A stretch of 64,000 bases of DNA from Tupaia tana (GCA_026018925.1 JAKSZU010000009.1:84251407-84315406); one strand, 5' to 3'; shown: positions 11,233-21,508, counted from the stretch's first letter. Notes: generated from the letters alone by a model not told the origin. Translations and numbers: made by a program.

Positions 11233-11776
11233 ACTATACTTCCTTTATTATACTTTAAACTGCAGTGATAAGTGGGCCTTTAGTCATCTCCTGTTTATGA
11301 AATGACCCTTTCCTTAAGGGCTCACATTTTATTCTTGGTTTATCTTGGCAATCCAGCATGCGATGTAATGCTAGCAATAATATCAATGTGGCACATATGA
11401 TTTAATCATCTCACCAAATGTCTTTCTATAACTTAGTTTTACAGACTAATGAAGCCAAAAGAGCTTTAACATGAACTATCAAGCAATTACAATTACCCAC
11501 ATTTCATCTTTTGCCAAGTTTCATTAAATGGCAAGACAATAAACGACTCTATTTTCTATAATGCCAACTCCTGGTAGAAGGAGAAATTACAGTGACAATT
11601 TAGTGGTAAAAAAACAATTTCATACTTCTCCAATTCAGAGCTTCACAGCTTGGTTCTAAACCTCGACCTCATGTCTTAAGTGGGAACACAGGTGCAACTA
11701 TGAATATTATAACTTTAAAGAATTATTGTATATGAGTTTTTTAATGTGTTAAGATTATTAACAAGTAAGCACTCAC

Positions 11777-11872
11777 CTTAGTTTGGAGGGCTGGCATTAA
11801 ACATTTTACCTCATTAACAGTCATGTCTATTCTCCTGCTGTCTTTTTTCTTCAAATCATTCCCCATCAATTT
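11777..11872 (-). CDS. Candidate internal coding exon (96 bp)
   Basis: On the minus strand a pyrimidine-rich tract with CTTTTCTTTGGAATTTTCC leads to a TTAG acceptor (11874-11873). The 96-bp segment is open in one frame for all 32 codons (starting KLMGNDLKKKDS, ending LMPALQTK) and ends CTAAG before a GTGAGT donor at 11776-11771. It lies about 0.2-0.5 kb downstream of the CpG-rich promoter on that strand, where a second exon would be expected. The other two frames have stops, so a coding role needs phase 0 or initiation at the internal ATG, codon 3. I do not recognise the protein. A 32-codon open frame alone is not rare; the support comes from both splice sites plus the position. It could be a non-coding exon or chance. 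Confidence 0.4.
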
Positions 11873-11999
11873 CTAAGAGGAAAATTCCAAAGAAAAGACA
11901 AGTGACAGTAGCTCTCAAGGAGAGAAGATTCACGCTCAAAAATCTCAAACCAGTCAGGCAACTCCCCTGAACCTTCAAAATGCAATATCACTTCTGATT

Positions 12000-12480
12000 C
12001 TAGGATGGCGGCGGCTACCAGGGAAAAACAAAAACAAAAACCAAGCTGCCTAAGCCTACTAATTGGTGTCCCCGCCTGCGCCCCTCAGCAACTGGCCCAA
12101 AAATGTCACCACCAGACGCCTCCCAGAGGCCCAGGCGCTTTCCCCGTTCCCTAGGCCCTAGCAACAGTTCTTCAGGCCAGAAAGGATACTCTCCATATTC
12201 GACATGATTCCACGATTTTTCTCAGAAGGCGACGGCCCGGGGTAGGGCGACTGAGGCCTAGCGGTAATCCTCAGCACTCGGCACACCTGGCTTCTCAGTT
12301 TGCAACCCTACTTCCTGTTTCTGCTCGCGACGCATGGGGGTGGAGCCATAAGCGCACAAAGGGCGGGGCCAGGGCAAGGCCAAAATGGCTGCCTCAAGGA
12401 GCGACGGTTTGCGTGGATTTAAGTCGCTTGGGGGCGTGGTTAGGGTTCGCCCCTACCCCCCTCGCCGGTTCTTTGGATAC
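12000..12480. promoter_or_regulatory. CpG-rich putative bidirectional promoter
   Basis: This is the one clearly CpG-rich, GC-rich stretch outside SINEs. It contains an Sp1-type GGGCGGGGCC (12361-12370), YY1-like AGGATGGCGGC (12002-12012) and AAAATGGCTGCC (12382-12393), an ETS-type ACTTCCTG (12310-12317; CAGGAAGT on the other strand) and no TATA box. Such clusters are typical of housekeeping promoters, often divergent. The minus direction leads to the candidate exon at 11777-11872. The plus direction reaches an ATG in good context at 12385. Start sites cannot be placed from sequence alone. Confidence 0.65.
12158..12205 (-). other. Short ORF (possible uORF) in CpG region
   Basis: ATG at 12205-12203 opens a 15-codon frame (begins MSNMESIL) ending in TAG at 12160-12158. 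If the minus-strand transcript covers this part it would be a short upstream ORF. No good splice donor interrupts it. Confidence 0.2.
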
Positions 12481-12504
12481 ACCTTACATAAACCAGCGGT
12501 TTAA
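12385..12504 (+). other. Short ORF from YY1-like ATG, plus strand
   Basis: The ATG inside AAAATGGCTGCC starts a 39-codon frame (begins MAASRSDGLRGF) that ends in TAA at 12502-12504. The A at -3 and G at +4 give a good Kozak context. The rest of the frame runs into the segment duplicated at 13.6 kb. No canonical donor is obvious, so it may be a short upstream frame or chance. Confidence 0.25.
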
Positions 12505-12628
12505 CGGTTGATGGTCCTCAACTATCTTCTAGTTCTTTCTTTTGTTTTACTCTGAATTCTTAACCTTCTGCCCCTCAGATATCACACTGCCCCTGGCCCC
12601 TCACCTGTGTTCTCAGAGCTTGTCTTAA
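12418..12628 (+). repeat. Promoter-side segment, copy 1 of a local duplication
   Basis: From GGGGGCGTGGTTAGGGT to CCTGTGTTCTCAGAGCTT this segment matches 13617-13822 in the same orientation, about 1.2 kb away. It is contiguous with the CpG-rich region, so it is more likely the parent. Confidence 0.9.
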
Positions 12629-12639
12629 CGGATGAAGGA

Positions 12640-13589
12640 AAAAGGTATAGGGCTTTTTACGTACTTAAAATTGTCCTTTAACATGAGGGCCTAAGGGTTT
12701 AGTGTGGTTGGTAATTTTGAGTTGTAAAGTTCCAATGAGATTTTTTAAAATATCAGCCTTCAAAGTTTCAGGCAAGAAAAAGACTACGAAGTAAGACTAG
12801 GCTTAAGAGTTAAAGTTACTGAGAAATATGTATTTGTACTAACTGGGTTATTCCTTTTTTTATATACTAGATGGTGTAAGATAATGAAAATTACTACAAA
12901 ATCTCTTAACTATAATGGATGGGGAGTTTAATCGAAATACTAGATAGTGGTTGGCATCATCTATGACTTACTAAAATGTCCAGAGGTAATTTCTTAGACT
13001 CCAGCTCTGGATTTATGGAAAGGAAAGGGAACTGTGGTGTTGGCATACCTCTATTTCTATTCAAAATAGTAGGGAATCCCGAGGAAGAAATAAAATGTAC
13101 TACTATGGAGTGGGGGTGGGTGAGGGACTTGCATAATATTTTTTTAACTGAGAAACTTAAGAGGTTTGGCTTAAAGTTTTTTCTGTATCTTTAAGTTTTC
13201 ATTATGTGGGGAAAACAGGCATAATAATTGGGTAAGATTCTTCTCTTTAGCATTGTTTCCTTTTGAACCAAAAATGGTTCTAAAAACTACTGTTTAACTC
13301 TTTGTGTTAATGATAATTAGTGGTAGACTTAAGACTATTACCTAATTACAAACCCTTAATGCTGGGAAAACAAACCTTTTTGAATGCAAGATTTGGGAAA
13401 TTTCAACCAGGAAACTACCTTCCTAGGTGAACCTGTATAATTTTTCTTTTTTAATCTCACTTTATAAGACATGCAAGACTTTATAAAACTTAGCAGTTTT
13501 CACTGTTTCATCAGTTTCTGTATTGGATAAACTATTGTATTTAATCGTTGGAGAATTTTTTCTGGCTATACTTCATGCCTTGGTAAGAT

Positions 13590-13590
<1 letters not shown>
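12640..13590. other. Unique AT-rich sequence
   Basis: No repeat family recognised. A 72-codon open frame at 12976-13194 has no splice or homology support. Confidence 0.4.

Positions 13591-13591
<1 letters not shown>

Positions 13592-13619
<28 letters not shown>
13592..13619 (+). repeat. 28-bp poly(T)
   Basis: An uninterrupted T run immediately precedes the duplicated segment. It could be an old minus-strand insertion tail or part of the event that created the duplicate. Confidence 0.9.
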
Positions 13620-13620
<1 letters not shown>

Positions 13621-13822
13621 GTCTTCCAGGGGGTGTGGTTAGGGTACGCCCCTCCCCCCTCACCTGTTCTTTGGATACACCTTACATAAACCAGCGGCTT
13701 AATGGCTGATGGTGCTCAACTACCTTCTAGTTCTTTCTTTTGTCTTACTCTGAACTCTTAACCTTCTGCCCCATAGATATTCCACTGTCCCTGGCCCTTC
13801 ACCTGTGTTCTCAGAGCTTACA
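13617..13822 (+). repeat. Promoter-side segment, copy 2, fused to a SINE
   Basis: About 200 bp match 12418-12628 with roughly 17-20 substitutions by eye, several at CpG sites. Homology stops at CTCAGAGCTT, directly followed by ACAGCAGTTAAAGTGG, the head of a type C SINE. The left edge abuts a T run. Confidence 0.88.
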
Positions 13823-14054
13823 GCAGTTAAAGTGGCTGGGATCCCACATGGGCAACTACAGGGTTGAAGTCCTGGACCTAGCAGCCGGAAAAAAAAATCT
13901 GCTTATATGTGTGTGCATCCCTAAAATGCAGAGAGTAAAAGGGATTACAGCATGACTATTCCCCATGAAGGGTGCTTCCTCACTTTTGCTTGCTCTCTCT
14001 TCCTTTCTGGCTAGCTAACGTACCCTATGGCAAAATTTAAAAAAAAAAAAAAAT
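13823..14054 (+). mobile_element. SINE, type C
   Basis: Head with GGGATCCCACATGGGC, body with AAAGGGATTACAG, 3' end CCCTATGGCAAAATTT and poly(A). The first head bases (GGGCC) are replaced by the duplicated segment. Confidence 0.82.
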
Positions 14055-14059
14055 TTCCC

Positions 14060-14515
14060 CAGAATATTTTTTAGCACAACTCTTTCAGTAAATCCAGATA
14101 CAGACCAGAGCAGTATGATAAAACTTATCATTCCCAAGATTTAATTAAAGATTAATTCTTAGAGTTATATGTAAGCTGTAGCAATAAGCCTTTTATAGGT
14201 GTTTATAAAATGTTTTTGCATATTGTGAAATTTCTTTTTTATTTTTCATATTGTGGAATTTCTAAAGAGATTAATCCTTAGGATAGGTCAGTTTTCTAGT
14301 AAAATTAAACTCTGAAGATATTTTTTCAGTTAGGGTGTTTGTTGTTGATGTCCATCTTAAGTAAAAAAGGAATAAATAGTCTATACTAACCACTTAGAAT
14401 ATTAAGAAATTGTTTTTATTTTTATGAGTTCTGAACTAATTTTGATACCGAAAATTGGCCTTACAGTTTTTCTTTGATATCTGAGCTCTAAATATTAGAT
14501 TTAGAATTTTTTTCT
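14060..14515. other. Unassigned AT-rich sequence
   Basis: Nothing recognised on either strand. Confidence 0.4.
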
Positions 14516-14796
14516 TTTTTTTGCTATGGAGTGTATGCAGTCGTTGGAAAGATGAGATTTTTGCTATGGAGTGTATGCAGTCGTTGGAAAGATAGAGAAA
14601 GACAGAGAGACAGAAAGTGAGAAAGTGAGAAATCACTCCCAGGGGGGATGGCCACATCACAATTCCTTTTCCTCCATTCTTGGGCATGCACACGCACGTG
14701 TCCAGCATGAGTTTAAGCTGCTGGGCGCAGGACTCAAACCATGGTCAGCTACGTAGGAGTCCAGCAACCTAACCATTATACCATCTGCTGGTCCCA
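14516..14796 (-). mobile_element. SINE, type A, with 40-bp internal tandem duplication
   Basis: A minus-strand SINE ends CATCTGCTGGTCCC. Its 3' terminal portion is tandemly repeated with a 40-bp period (14521-14560 and 14561-14594), starting TTGCTATGGAGTGTATGCAG. Confidence 0.88.
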
Positions 14797-14894
14797 GGTT
14801 TAGAAAATTTTTAAACTGAGGAACAGTAAAATAAATTATTTTAAAAACACATATCTATTCATTTCTACCTATTGCTGTTAGAAATAGGGGCCTT

Positions 14895-15178
14895 GGGACC
14901 AGCAGTTAGCGTAATGGCTATGTTGCTGGACTCCCACGTAGTCGACCGCGGTTCGAGTCCCAGACCCAGTGGCTTAAACTCACGCTGGGCGCGTGTGCAT
15001 GCGTGCCCAAGATCCCGAGAGGAGAATGGAGGAGAAGGGATTGTGGCATGGCCATCCCCCCTGGGGGGGTGATTTCTCACTTTCTGTCTCTCTGTCTCTC
15101 TCTGTCTTTCTGGCGAGCGCATGCGCCCTATAGCAAAAACCTCTCCAAAAAAAAAGAAAAAAAAAAAAAAAGAAAGAA
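14895..15178 (+). mobile_element. SINE, type A, young
   Basis: Starts GGGACCAGCAGTTAGCG, ends poly(A) with G interruptions. TSD AGAAATAGGGGCCTT at 14880-14894 and 15179-15193, exact over 15 bp. Confidence 0.96.
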
Positions 15179-15197
15179 AGAAATAGGGGCCTTGCCT

Positions 15198-15398
15198 GTT
15201 GGAGAAAGAGAGAAAGCACCTTTCAGTTAGGCAGTATTATGTGGCAATCTTCTTTATTTCTCCATCTTGTCAGGATTTGAGGCATATAATCACGTATGCC
15301 AGGCGTGTCTTTCAAGCCTCCAGGCCTGGGGTTTGAACCATGGTTGGGTCTATGTGATCTGGTCCCCTTAATCACTAAGTATGCCATGGGATCAGCCT
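15198..15398 (-). mobile_element. SINE, type C, old
   Basis: AGAGAGAAAGCACC, TGTCAGGATTTGAGGC and head GTTTGAACCATGG ending GGGATCAGCC form a decayed minus-strand element. Confidence 0.6.
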
Positions 15399-15435
15399 AA
15401 AATTTTAATTGTTTTTATTAAATAATGAATACCTT

Positions 15436-15692
15436 GGGCTATCAGATGGCATAGTGGTTAAGGTGCTAGACTTCCATATGACTGACCACAGTTCAAGTCC
15501 CAGACCTAGTGGCTTGAAAATCATGCCTGGCATGTGTGCTTGCATGCCCAAAATTCTGAGAGGAGGATGGAAGAGAAGATTGTGGTGTAGCCATCCCCCA
15601 CACCCCCCCACCCCCGCAGGGTGTTTTCTTACTTTCCCTCTGTCTCTCTCCAGCAAGCCCACATGCCCTATGGCAAAAACCTAAAAGATAAA
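15436..15692 (+). mobile_element. SINE, type A/C intermediate
   Basis: Head GGGCTATCAGATGGCATAG, body with CCCAAAATTCTGAGAGGAGG, end CCCTATGGCAAAAACC. The C-rich body motif has grown into CACCCCCCCACCCCC. Confidence 0.82.
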
Positions 15693-15859
15693 ATATTGGT
15701 TACCTATAAACTAATATTTGTAAAGTACATATACAAAAAAAAGAAAAGTGTACAAAATAATCACAAGTTGTACAGGAAATATGTATTTGCGACATATCGC
15801 CCAGTGTTAAGTAAAATAATTTTACTATTTCCTTTAAATTGTTGTGTGTACTTGTTTCT

Positions 15860-16062
15860 ACTTTTTTGTTTCTCTGCTAGAAGGCACATATGCTCATAGG
15901 AGATAGATGGGACGGGTGCTGGGGATGAGTGAGAAATAATGCGGGAGGGTCACACCACAATATCTTCTTGTTCATGAATCCCACGTGGCCAACTGCATGG
16001 TTAGAGCCCTGAACCTGAAGGCTTGGGATTTGGGGCATGACTGCACACATGCCTAGGTCTTT
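15860..16062. mobile_element. Rearranged SINE with inverted head
   Basis: A minus-strand tail and body (15862-15975) is followed by a plus-oriented head segment (15976-16033, AATCCCACGTGGCCAACTG) and then a minus-oriented body piece (GGATTTGGGGCATGACTGC). One element has its parts in mixed orientation. Confidence 0.55.
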
Positions 16063-16084
16063 TTCTTTTTGTTTTGTTTCTTAT

Positions 16085-16326
16085 TTTTTTTAAGTTTTTT
16101 GTCATACGGTAAATGTGCTCGCCAGAGACACAGAGAGACAGAGGAAAAGTGAGAAATCACCCACAAGAGGGGATGGCCATGATGCAATCCCGTCTCTCCA
16201 GCCTAAGATTTTGGGCATTCATGCACACATACCTAGCATGATTTTCAAGCCACCAGATCCAGGACTTGAACTGTGGTCTGCCATGTGGAAGTCCAGGGTC
16301 ATAACTACCACACTACCAATTGGGAC
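16085..16326 (-). mobile_element. SINE, type A, older
   Basis: TTTTTTGTCATACGGTAAAT at the left, body AGATTTTGGGCATTC, and a head ending ACTACCAATTGGGAC. Confidence 0.75.
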
Positions 16327-16369
16327 ACTGTGTACACCTTTCTAATCACGATCACTTCCTTTCCTTTTT

Positions 16370-16690
16370 AGAGGTAGCCACCCTCTTATACATCATCTTT
16401 ATATCCTGTTTTATCTTTATAGTTTTCTGTAGAATGTGCATCCCTAAAGATATATTATTTAATGTGGTATGCTGTTTAACTTTTTGTAAGTGAAATCATA
16501 TTGCTTTATTTTGTGATTTGCTTTTGTAATTCATTATGATGTTGTTCAACTGTGTTATTGCATGTAGCAATGGTTTATTCATTTTCACTGATCTAGAGTA
16601 TTGCACTGTATGGATATGTCATAATTTATCCAGTCTCCTGATAATGGGTATTTGGATTATTTTAAGATTAATGTAACATTTAGGGATATA
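16370..16690 (-). mobile_element. Ancient L1 ORF2/3' fragment
   Basis: GTATTGCACTGTATGGATAT, then ATAATTTATCCAGTCTCCTG and GGGTATTTGGATTATTT are reverse complements of the L1 ORF2 C-terminal coding region. It is more diverged than the L1s after 41 kb. Confidence 0.6.
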
Positions 16691-16696
16691 TCAGTG

Positions 16697-16935
16697 TTGG
16701 GCTATTCTATGGCATGATGGTTAAGGCAACTGGATCCCATACAGCTGATTGCATGGTTCAAATTCCAGACCTGGCAGCATGAGAAACACACAGGGTGCAT
16801 GTGTGTGCATGCCAAAATCCTAAAAGGAGGGAGAGATATAGAAGGGATTGTGGCATAATCATTCCCTATGGGGTTTGCTTTCTTGCTTCCCTCTGTTTCT
16901 GTCTCTCTTTGTAAAGCACACATGCCCTTGGTTAC
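16697..16935 (+). mobile_element. SINE, type C
   Basis: Head GGGCTATTCTATGGCATGAT with GGATCCCATACAGC, body GAAGGGATTGTGGCATAATC, end CATGCCCTTGG. No poly(A) remains; another SINE follows directly. Confidence 0.75.
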
Positions 16936-17150
16936 AAGCAGATTGTGTAATGGTTATGTCACTGGTCTCTCCCACATGGCCAGACCCGGCAGCTTGAAAC
17001 TCACACTGAGCATTTGTGGGTACGTGCTCAAGATACTGAGAGCAGAATGAAGGGGAAAGGATTGTGGTGTGGCCATACCCCCTAGGAGGTGATTTCTCAC
17101 TTTCTGCCTCTCTGGGGAGTGTGCTTGTCCTCTCTTAAAAAAACAAATGA
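16936..17150 (+). mobile_element. SINE, type A, older
   Basis: AAGCAGATTGTGTAATGG starts a shortened head, the body has GGGGAAAGGATTGTGG, and the tail is A-rich. It is tandem to the preceding SINE. Confidence 0.75.
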
Positions 17151-17359
17151 ACAAAAAGAAGCACATGTTTTCTGGCAATTTTTTTAAAAGAATATATTAG
17201 TGTTAATTTAAAACATGCTCTGCTTAAACACTTAAATTCAGTTATTTATTTTAGTCCATCAAATATGTGAAATCAAATCTGTATGTTTATTTTATCATAG
17301 TAGCAATTTTTCAAAAATAACTTTTTAAAAGCTAGATGTTATCTTTAAAAATACAGTTT

Positions 17360-17600
17360 GACTCTGTGGGCCAGTCGGTGGCTGGTGGACCCAGTGGCTT
17401 GAAAAATATGCTGTGTGCACATGCATGTGTGCCATAAATCCTGATGGGAGACAGAAAGGAAGATGGGATTGAGGCACAACCATGCCACATGAAGGGTGAT
17501 GTATCGCTCTCTCTTTCTCTCTCTGCCTCCCCCCTCCGGAGAGTACACTGCCTTGTGGAAAAATTTATGTGTTTGTGTGTGTGTGTGTGTGTGCATGTAA
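17360..17600 (+). mobile_element. SINE, type C, head deleted, with GT repeat
   Basis: GGGCCAGTCGGTGGC joins directly to GGACCCAGTGGCTTG, so most of the head is missing. The tail carries a (GT)n run at 17571-17594. Confidence 0.7.
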
Positions 17601-17950
17601 TTTTATTCTCACACCCTAGGCACAATTATTCATTCATTATTCATAGCATTTATTCATATTTCTTAATGTCTTGGATCTTTATTTCTTTTTCCTACCAGAT
17701 TTAGCAATAACCTCCTACCCCATCTCAACTAAATAGGCTGCAAACCTTAATTCCTCTTTTCATCCTTAGAAGAGGTCTATAATAATAGAAACAGTAGGTG
17801 TAGGACCTCTCAAGTTATTCTTTTGGGATCTAGTTAACTCTGAATATGAAGGTTTAACTTAAAGCAACATTAGTCCTTTGTTGATAAACACAGATATAGT
17901 AAATTTCACCTGTGGATACTTAGAAATATGGTATGTTTTAAGATTTGTGA
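17600..17950. other. Unassigned sequence
   Basis: No gene or repeat recognised. Confidence 0.35.
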
Positions 17951-17954
17951 ATGT

Positions 17955-18199
17955 TGGGGGCCCGCAGGCAGTATGGAGGTTAAGACATTGGATCCCACGT
18001 TGCCAACTGCATGGTTACAATCCTGGATGTGAAGAGTTCAAAATCATGCCAGGCACATGCCCAAAATCCCAAAAGGAGAATGGAGAAGGGACTGCAATGG
18101 GGCCATCCTTCCCAGGGGTTGATTTCTCACTTTCCCTCTTACTGTCTCTCTCTCTCCAGTGAGCACACGCACCCTATGGCAAAAACCTTTAAAAAAAAA
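17955..18199 (+). mobile_element. SINE, type C
   Basis: Head GGGGGCCCGCAGGCAGTATG with GGATCCCACGTTGCC, end CCCTATGGCAAAAACC and a short A run. Confidence 0.82.
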
Positions 18200-18223
18200 C
18201 TAAACTACTTAATTTTTTTAAAA

Positions 18224-18445
18224 ACCTTATTTATTTTATTTATAATAGTATACGTACATGCATGAAAGAGAGAAGCATGCCCAACAGGTTCGCCTCACAC
18301 TGCCATCTCCTTTCCAAAGACCTCCAGCTCAATAGGATCTTAAGTCCCTGTTGTGTTTTCAGGGCAATCCAGCAATACTAGCCAACCCAATAGCTTCCAG
18401 CATTGCAGTTTAGTCTGCTGTCAATAGCACCACCATATTGGACTT
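18224..18445 (-). mobile_element. Ancient SINE, type D
   Basis: TTATTTATTTTATTTATAAT at the left and AATAGCACCACCATATTGG at the right bracket a decayed minus-strand tRNA-SINE. Confidence 0.55.
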
Positions 18446-18608
18446 AAACAACTTTATTTTAAATATTAGTTTGTGATGGTTTTGTGTCAACATATTTTTG
18501 CCAGAATGATTATAAGGTGATTAGAAAATTAAGTGGTATATAAAAGTTGAACTCTATTGAAGTAGGAAGGAATACACCAGAAATGAGAATGGTGTAGTAT
18601 TAATATAG

Positions 18609-18884
18609 TTTTTTTTTTTTTTTGCTTGCCTGCCTTTTTTTTAAACCAAAGCCATAGTGTGTGCGCATTGATGAGAGAGAGAGAGAGAGAGAAGGAAAGT
18701 GAGAAATCACTCCCAGGAGGCATGACCATCCTGCAATTGCTTCTCCTCCATTCTCCTCTCCAGATTTTAGGCATGCACGCACACACACCCGGTGTGATTT
18801 TCAAGCTACCAGGTCTAGGACTTGAACCAAAGTTGGTCAGGTGGGAATTCAGCACCTTAACCACAGCACCACTTGCTGGCCTCA
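18609..18884 (-). mobile_element. SINE, type A/C, with poly(T)
   Basis: Poly(T), CATAGTGTGTGCGCATTG, a (GA)n run and a head ending CACCACTTGCTGGCC. Confidence 0.82.
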
Positions 18885-18925
18885 GTATTTTTTTAAACTT
18901 AGGTGTTCTTAAAAATACATATCAC

Positions 18926-19080
18926 GGGACCAGCAGGTGGCATGTGGGTTAAGGTGCTGGATTTCCACATGGCTGACCATAGTTCGAGTCCTGGACTTGG
19001 TGGCTTGCTTTCTCACTTTCTCTCTATTTCTCTGTCTGTCTCTCTGGTAAGGTCATGTGCCCTGCAGCAAATTTAAAAAT
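18926..19080 (+). mobile_element. SINE, type B
   Basis: Head GGGACCAGCAGGTGGCATG through GTCCTGGACTTGG joins straight to GCTTGCTTTCTCACTTTC, the short-body form. It ends in AATAATAATT. Confidence 0.82.
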
Positions 19081-19284
19081 AATAATTATGTTAAATAAAA
19101 ATAATTATTTTAAAAAGTACAGACCACTGGGCTGCACTTCTATAGATTGATAGAATAAATTTGGAGTTGGACTCAGGAGTCTTTAGTTTGCTTCTGTTTG
19201 TGTAATGGAAGTAAATATCCTATTGAATAATACAGGATAAAATAAGTCCTTTATTATATAAAATAGATTAATTTAGATAGAACA

Positions 19285-19376
19285 TAGCCCAGCATGAGTT
19301 TCAATACACCAGGTCGAACTACTGTTGGCTATGTGGGAGTCTAGTGATATACCTACTATGCCATCTGGTGGCCCTA
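19285..19376 (-). mobile_element. SINE head fragment
   Basis: AGCATGAGTTTCAATACACC to CCATCTGGTGGCCC is only the head and start of the body of a minus-strand SINE. Confidence 0.7.
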
Positions 19377-19481
19377 GAACTTAATAATTTATAAAATGCC
19401 ACATATACATAATTTTATTTTATACTTAAGATAGTCTTCTGAGGTAACCTGAGTCGGTATTATCATCATTCTCTTTTTACC

Positions 19482-19508
19482 AATAATAATAATAATAATA
19501 ATAATAAT
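19482..19508. repeat. (AAT)n microsatellite
   Basis: About nine AAT/ATA units in unique DNA. Confidence 0.9.
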
Positions 19509-19635
19509 GCCCCACTGCAATGGCACAAGTGGTAGGACACCACTGTATGAAGTCAGGGCCACATGGGTGCCTACGTTGAGTTCCTCAACCAACCTGCAAA
19601 ACTGTCTGGGCATAGTGACACATTCCTTTAATCTT

Positions 19636-19902
19636 TTTTTTTTTTTTTTTTTTGAGAGATTTTCGCTATAGGGCGCGTGCGCTTGCCAGACAGACAGAGA
19701 GACATAGAGACAGAAAGCGAGAAATCACCCTCCAGGGGGGATGGTCACGCCGCAGTCCCTTCTCCTCCATTCTCCTCTAGGGATCTTGGGCACGCACGTA
19801 CACGTGCCTGGCCTGAGTTTTAAGCCACCGGGTCCAGGACGCGAACCGCGGTCGACTACGTGGGAGTCCAGCGACATAGCCATTACGCTAACTGCTGGTT
19901 CC
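19636..19902 (-). mobile_element. SINE, type A, young
   Basis: Poly(T), GAGAGATTTTCGCTATAGGG, and a head ending ACTGCTGGTTCC. TSD CACATTCCTTTAATCTT at 19619-19635 and 19903-19919, exact over 17 bp. Confidence 0.96.
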
Positions 19903-19919
19903 CACATTCCTTTAATCTT

Positions 19920-20580
19920 AACTAACTGGGTAACTAGGGTAGAAGCATCAGGGCATAATGTGACCCTGTTGAAAATATACCCTCTCCCCACACAAAATGA
20001 TACCAACCAAAATAATGAAAATGTTTAGAGAGTTTATTTGATTTGTGTAAGCAAATTTTGAGCAAATGGAGTCAGTATTTAATTCAGGTTTCCTTGACTC
20101 CTCGTTCTGTACTTTTGAATATGTGTATCAGTTTGGCAAGAAGGAATCACAAATAAGACCACTTCTGTTGTTTCCATTTTATAACTCAGGTGTCCATATA
20201 ATATAAAATGAGGAGTTATTCCAGCTAGCTGGCAGTCTTTTTGGTTTCAATATGAAGTATATTAAGTTTCCTAAAAATATTAGAGATTAGAGATCCAGAA
20301 GAGGTAAAGCACTGTTAGCTGGGTCAAATAGAATATGGGTTGGTGAATAGAACTTTGAGGAGAGGAAAAATATGTTTGAGCAGCTGTCATAAATGATCTG
20401 AAAAATTACCTAAATTATTATTAGGAAGTGAGATGAACACAAGGAGACAAGAAATTGAATGTAGGATTCAAATGGATAGGAAAAATGAAAAGAAAAAGTC
20501 TTGTCTAATTAGGAGAAATACATCTTCATATGTATTAATGATGATGAATTATTTGTTGATGATATATATATTAAAAAGTG
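19920..20580. other. Unassigned sequence
   Basis: No gene or known repeat recognised; AT-rich with short polypurine runs. Confidence 0.4.
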
Positions 20581-20584
20581 ATTG

Positions 20585-20845
20585 GGACCAGCAGTTATTG
20601 TAATGGTTACATTGCTAGACTCCCATGCAGTTGACTACAGTTCAAGTCCCAGACCTGGTGGCTTAAAACTCACACCAGGCACATGTGTGTATATGCCCAA
20701 AATACTGGAAGGAGAATGAAGGAGAAGGGATTGCAGTGTTCCCATCCCTTCTGGGGGGTGATTTCTTGCTTTCTGTCTCTCTGTCTGTCTCTGTCTCTCT
20801 GGTAAATACATGTACCCTATCGCAAAAAATCTCTCTAAAAAATAA
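20585..20845 (+). mobile_element. SINE, type A
   Basis: GGGACCAGCAGTTATTGTAA at the start, CCCTATCGCAAAAAATCTC at the end. CpGs are largely decayed. Confidence 0.88.
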
Positions 20846-20972
20846 TTTATTTAGAAATCCTTAGTTAGTAGAGTACTCAGACTTTAAAATTACTCTTTGT
20901 CATGAAACCATTTCAAAACTTGAATAATTAAAATAACATATTTTGTTATCATTAGCTGAGTTGATTTATTCT

Positions 20973-21001
20973 GTTTTTAAAATTATTTTATTTAACTCTA
21001 T

Positions 21002-21032
<31 letters not shown>

Positions 21033-21183
21033 TTTTAATTTGACCAGAGAGGGACAGAGAGAGAGAGAGAGAGAGAAAGAGAGGGAAAATTTGAAAGCAA
21101 GCCACCAGGTACAGGACTCGAACCGTGGTTGGCCATGTGGGAGTCTAGCGCCCTTAACCACCATGCCACCTTCCAACCCTGAT
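20973..21183 (-). mobile_element. SINE, type B, with (TTTA)n tail
   Basis: A (TTTA)n microsatellite (21001-21036), AATTTGACCAGAGAGGG and head ACCACCATGCCACC. TSD GAGTTGATTTATTCT at 20958-20972 and 21184-21198, exact. Confidence 0.93.
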
Positions 21184-21508
21184 GAGTTGATTTATTCTTA
21201 AAGACTGATATAGTGAAAAAGAATTATGCATTTGTTATTATTAGACATACTTCCCCACTTTGGGATGATTCCAAATTATTTTTGGGAGTTGCATGATTTA
21301 GAAATTCTTAAATATAGGAATAAGTGCTCAGAAAACTCATTTTTAATAAACATTTTCGTTATTCTTATTGTTTTGCCATTCAGAAGCTGTTTGAATAAAG
21401 CTCTTAAGGGAAGATAAAGCAAAAATAAGAAACTTTTTCAGAAGGGCAGGTGATAGCAAGGTCAAAAAATAAAGAAAAATAGATACCTCTTAAAAGATAA
21501 CTTTTCTG

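Noticed and set aside
12976..13194. 72-codon plus-strand frame downstream of the CpG region as first exon of a gene
   Set aside because: Poor start context, no splice signals, and composition like the surrounding non-coding DNA.
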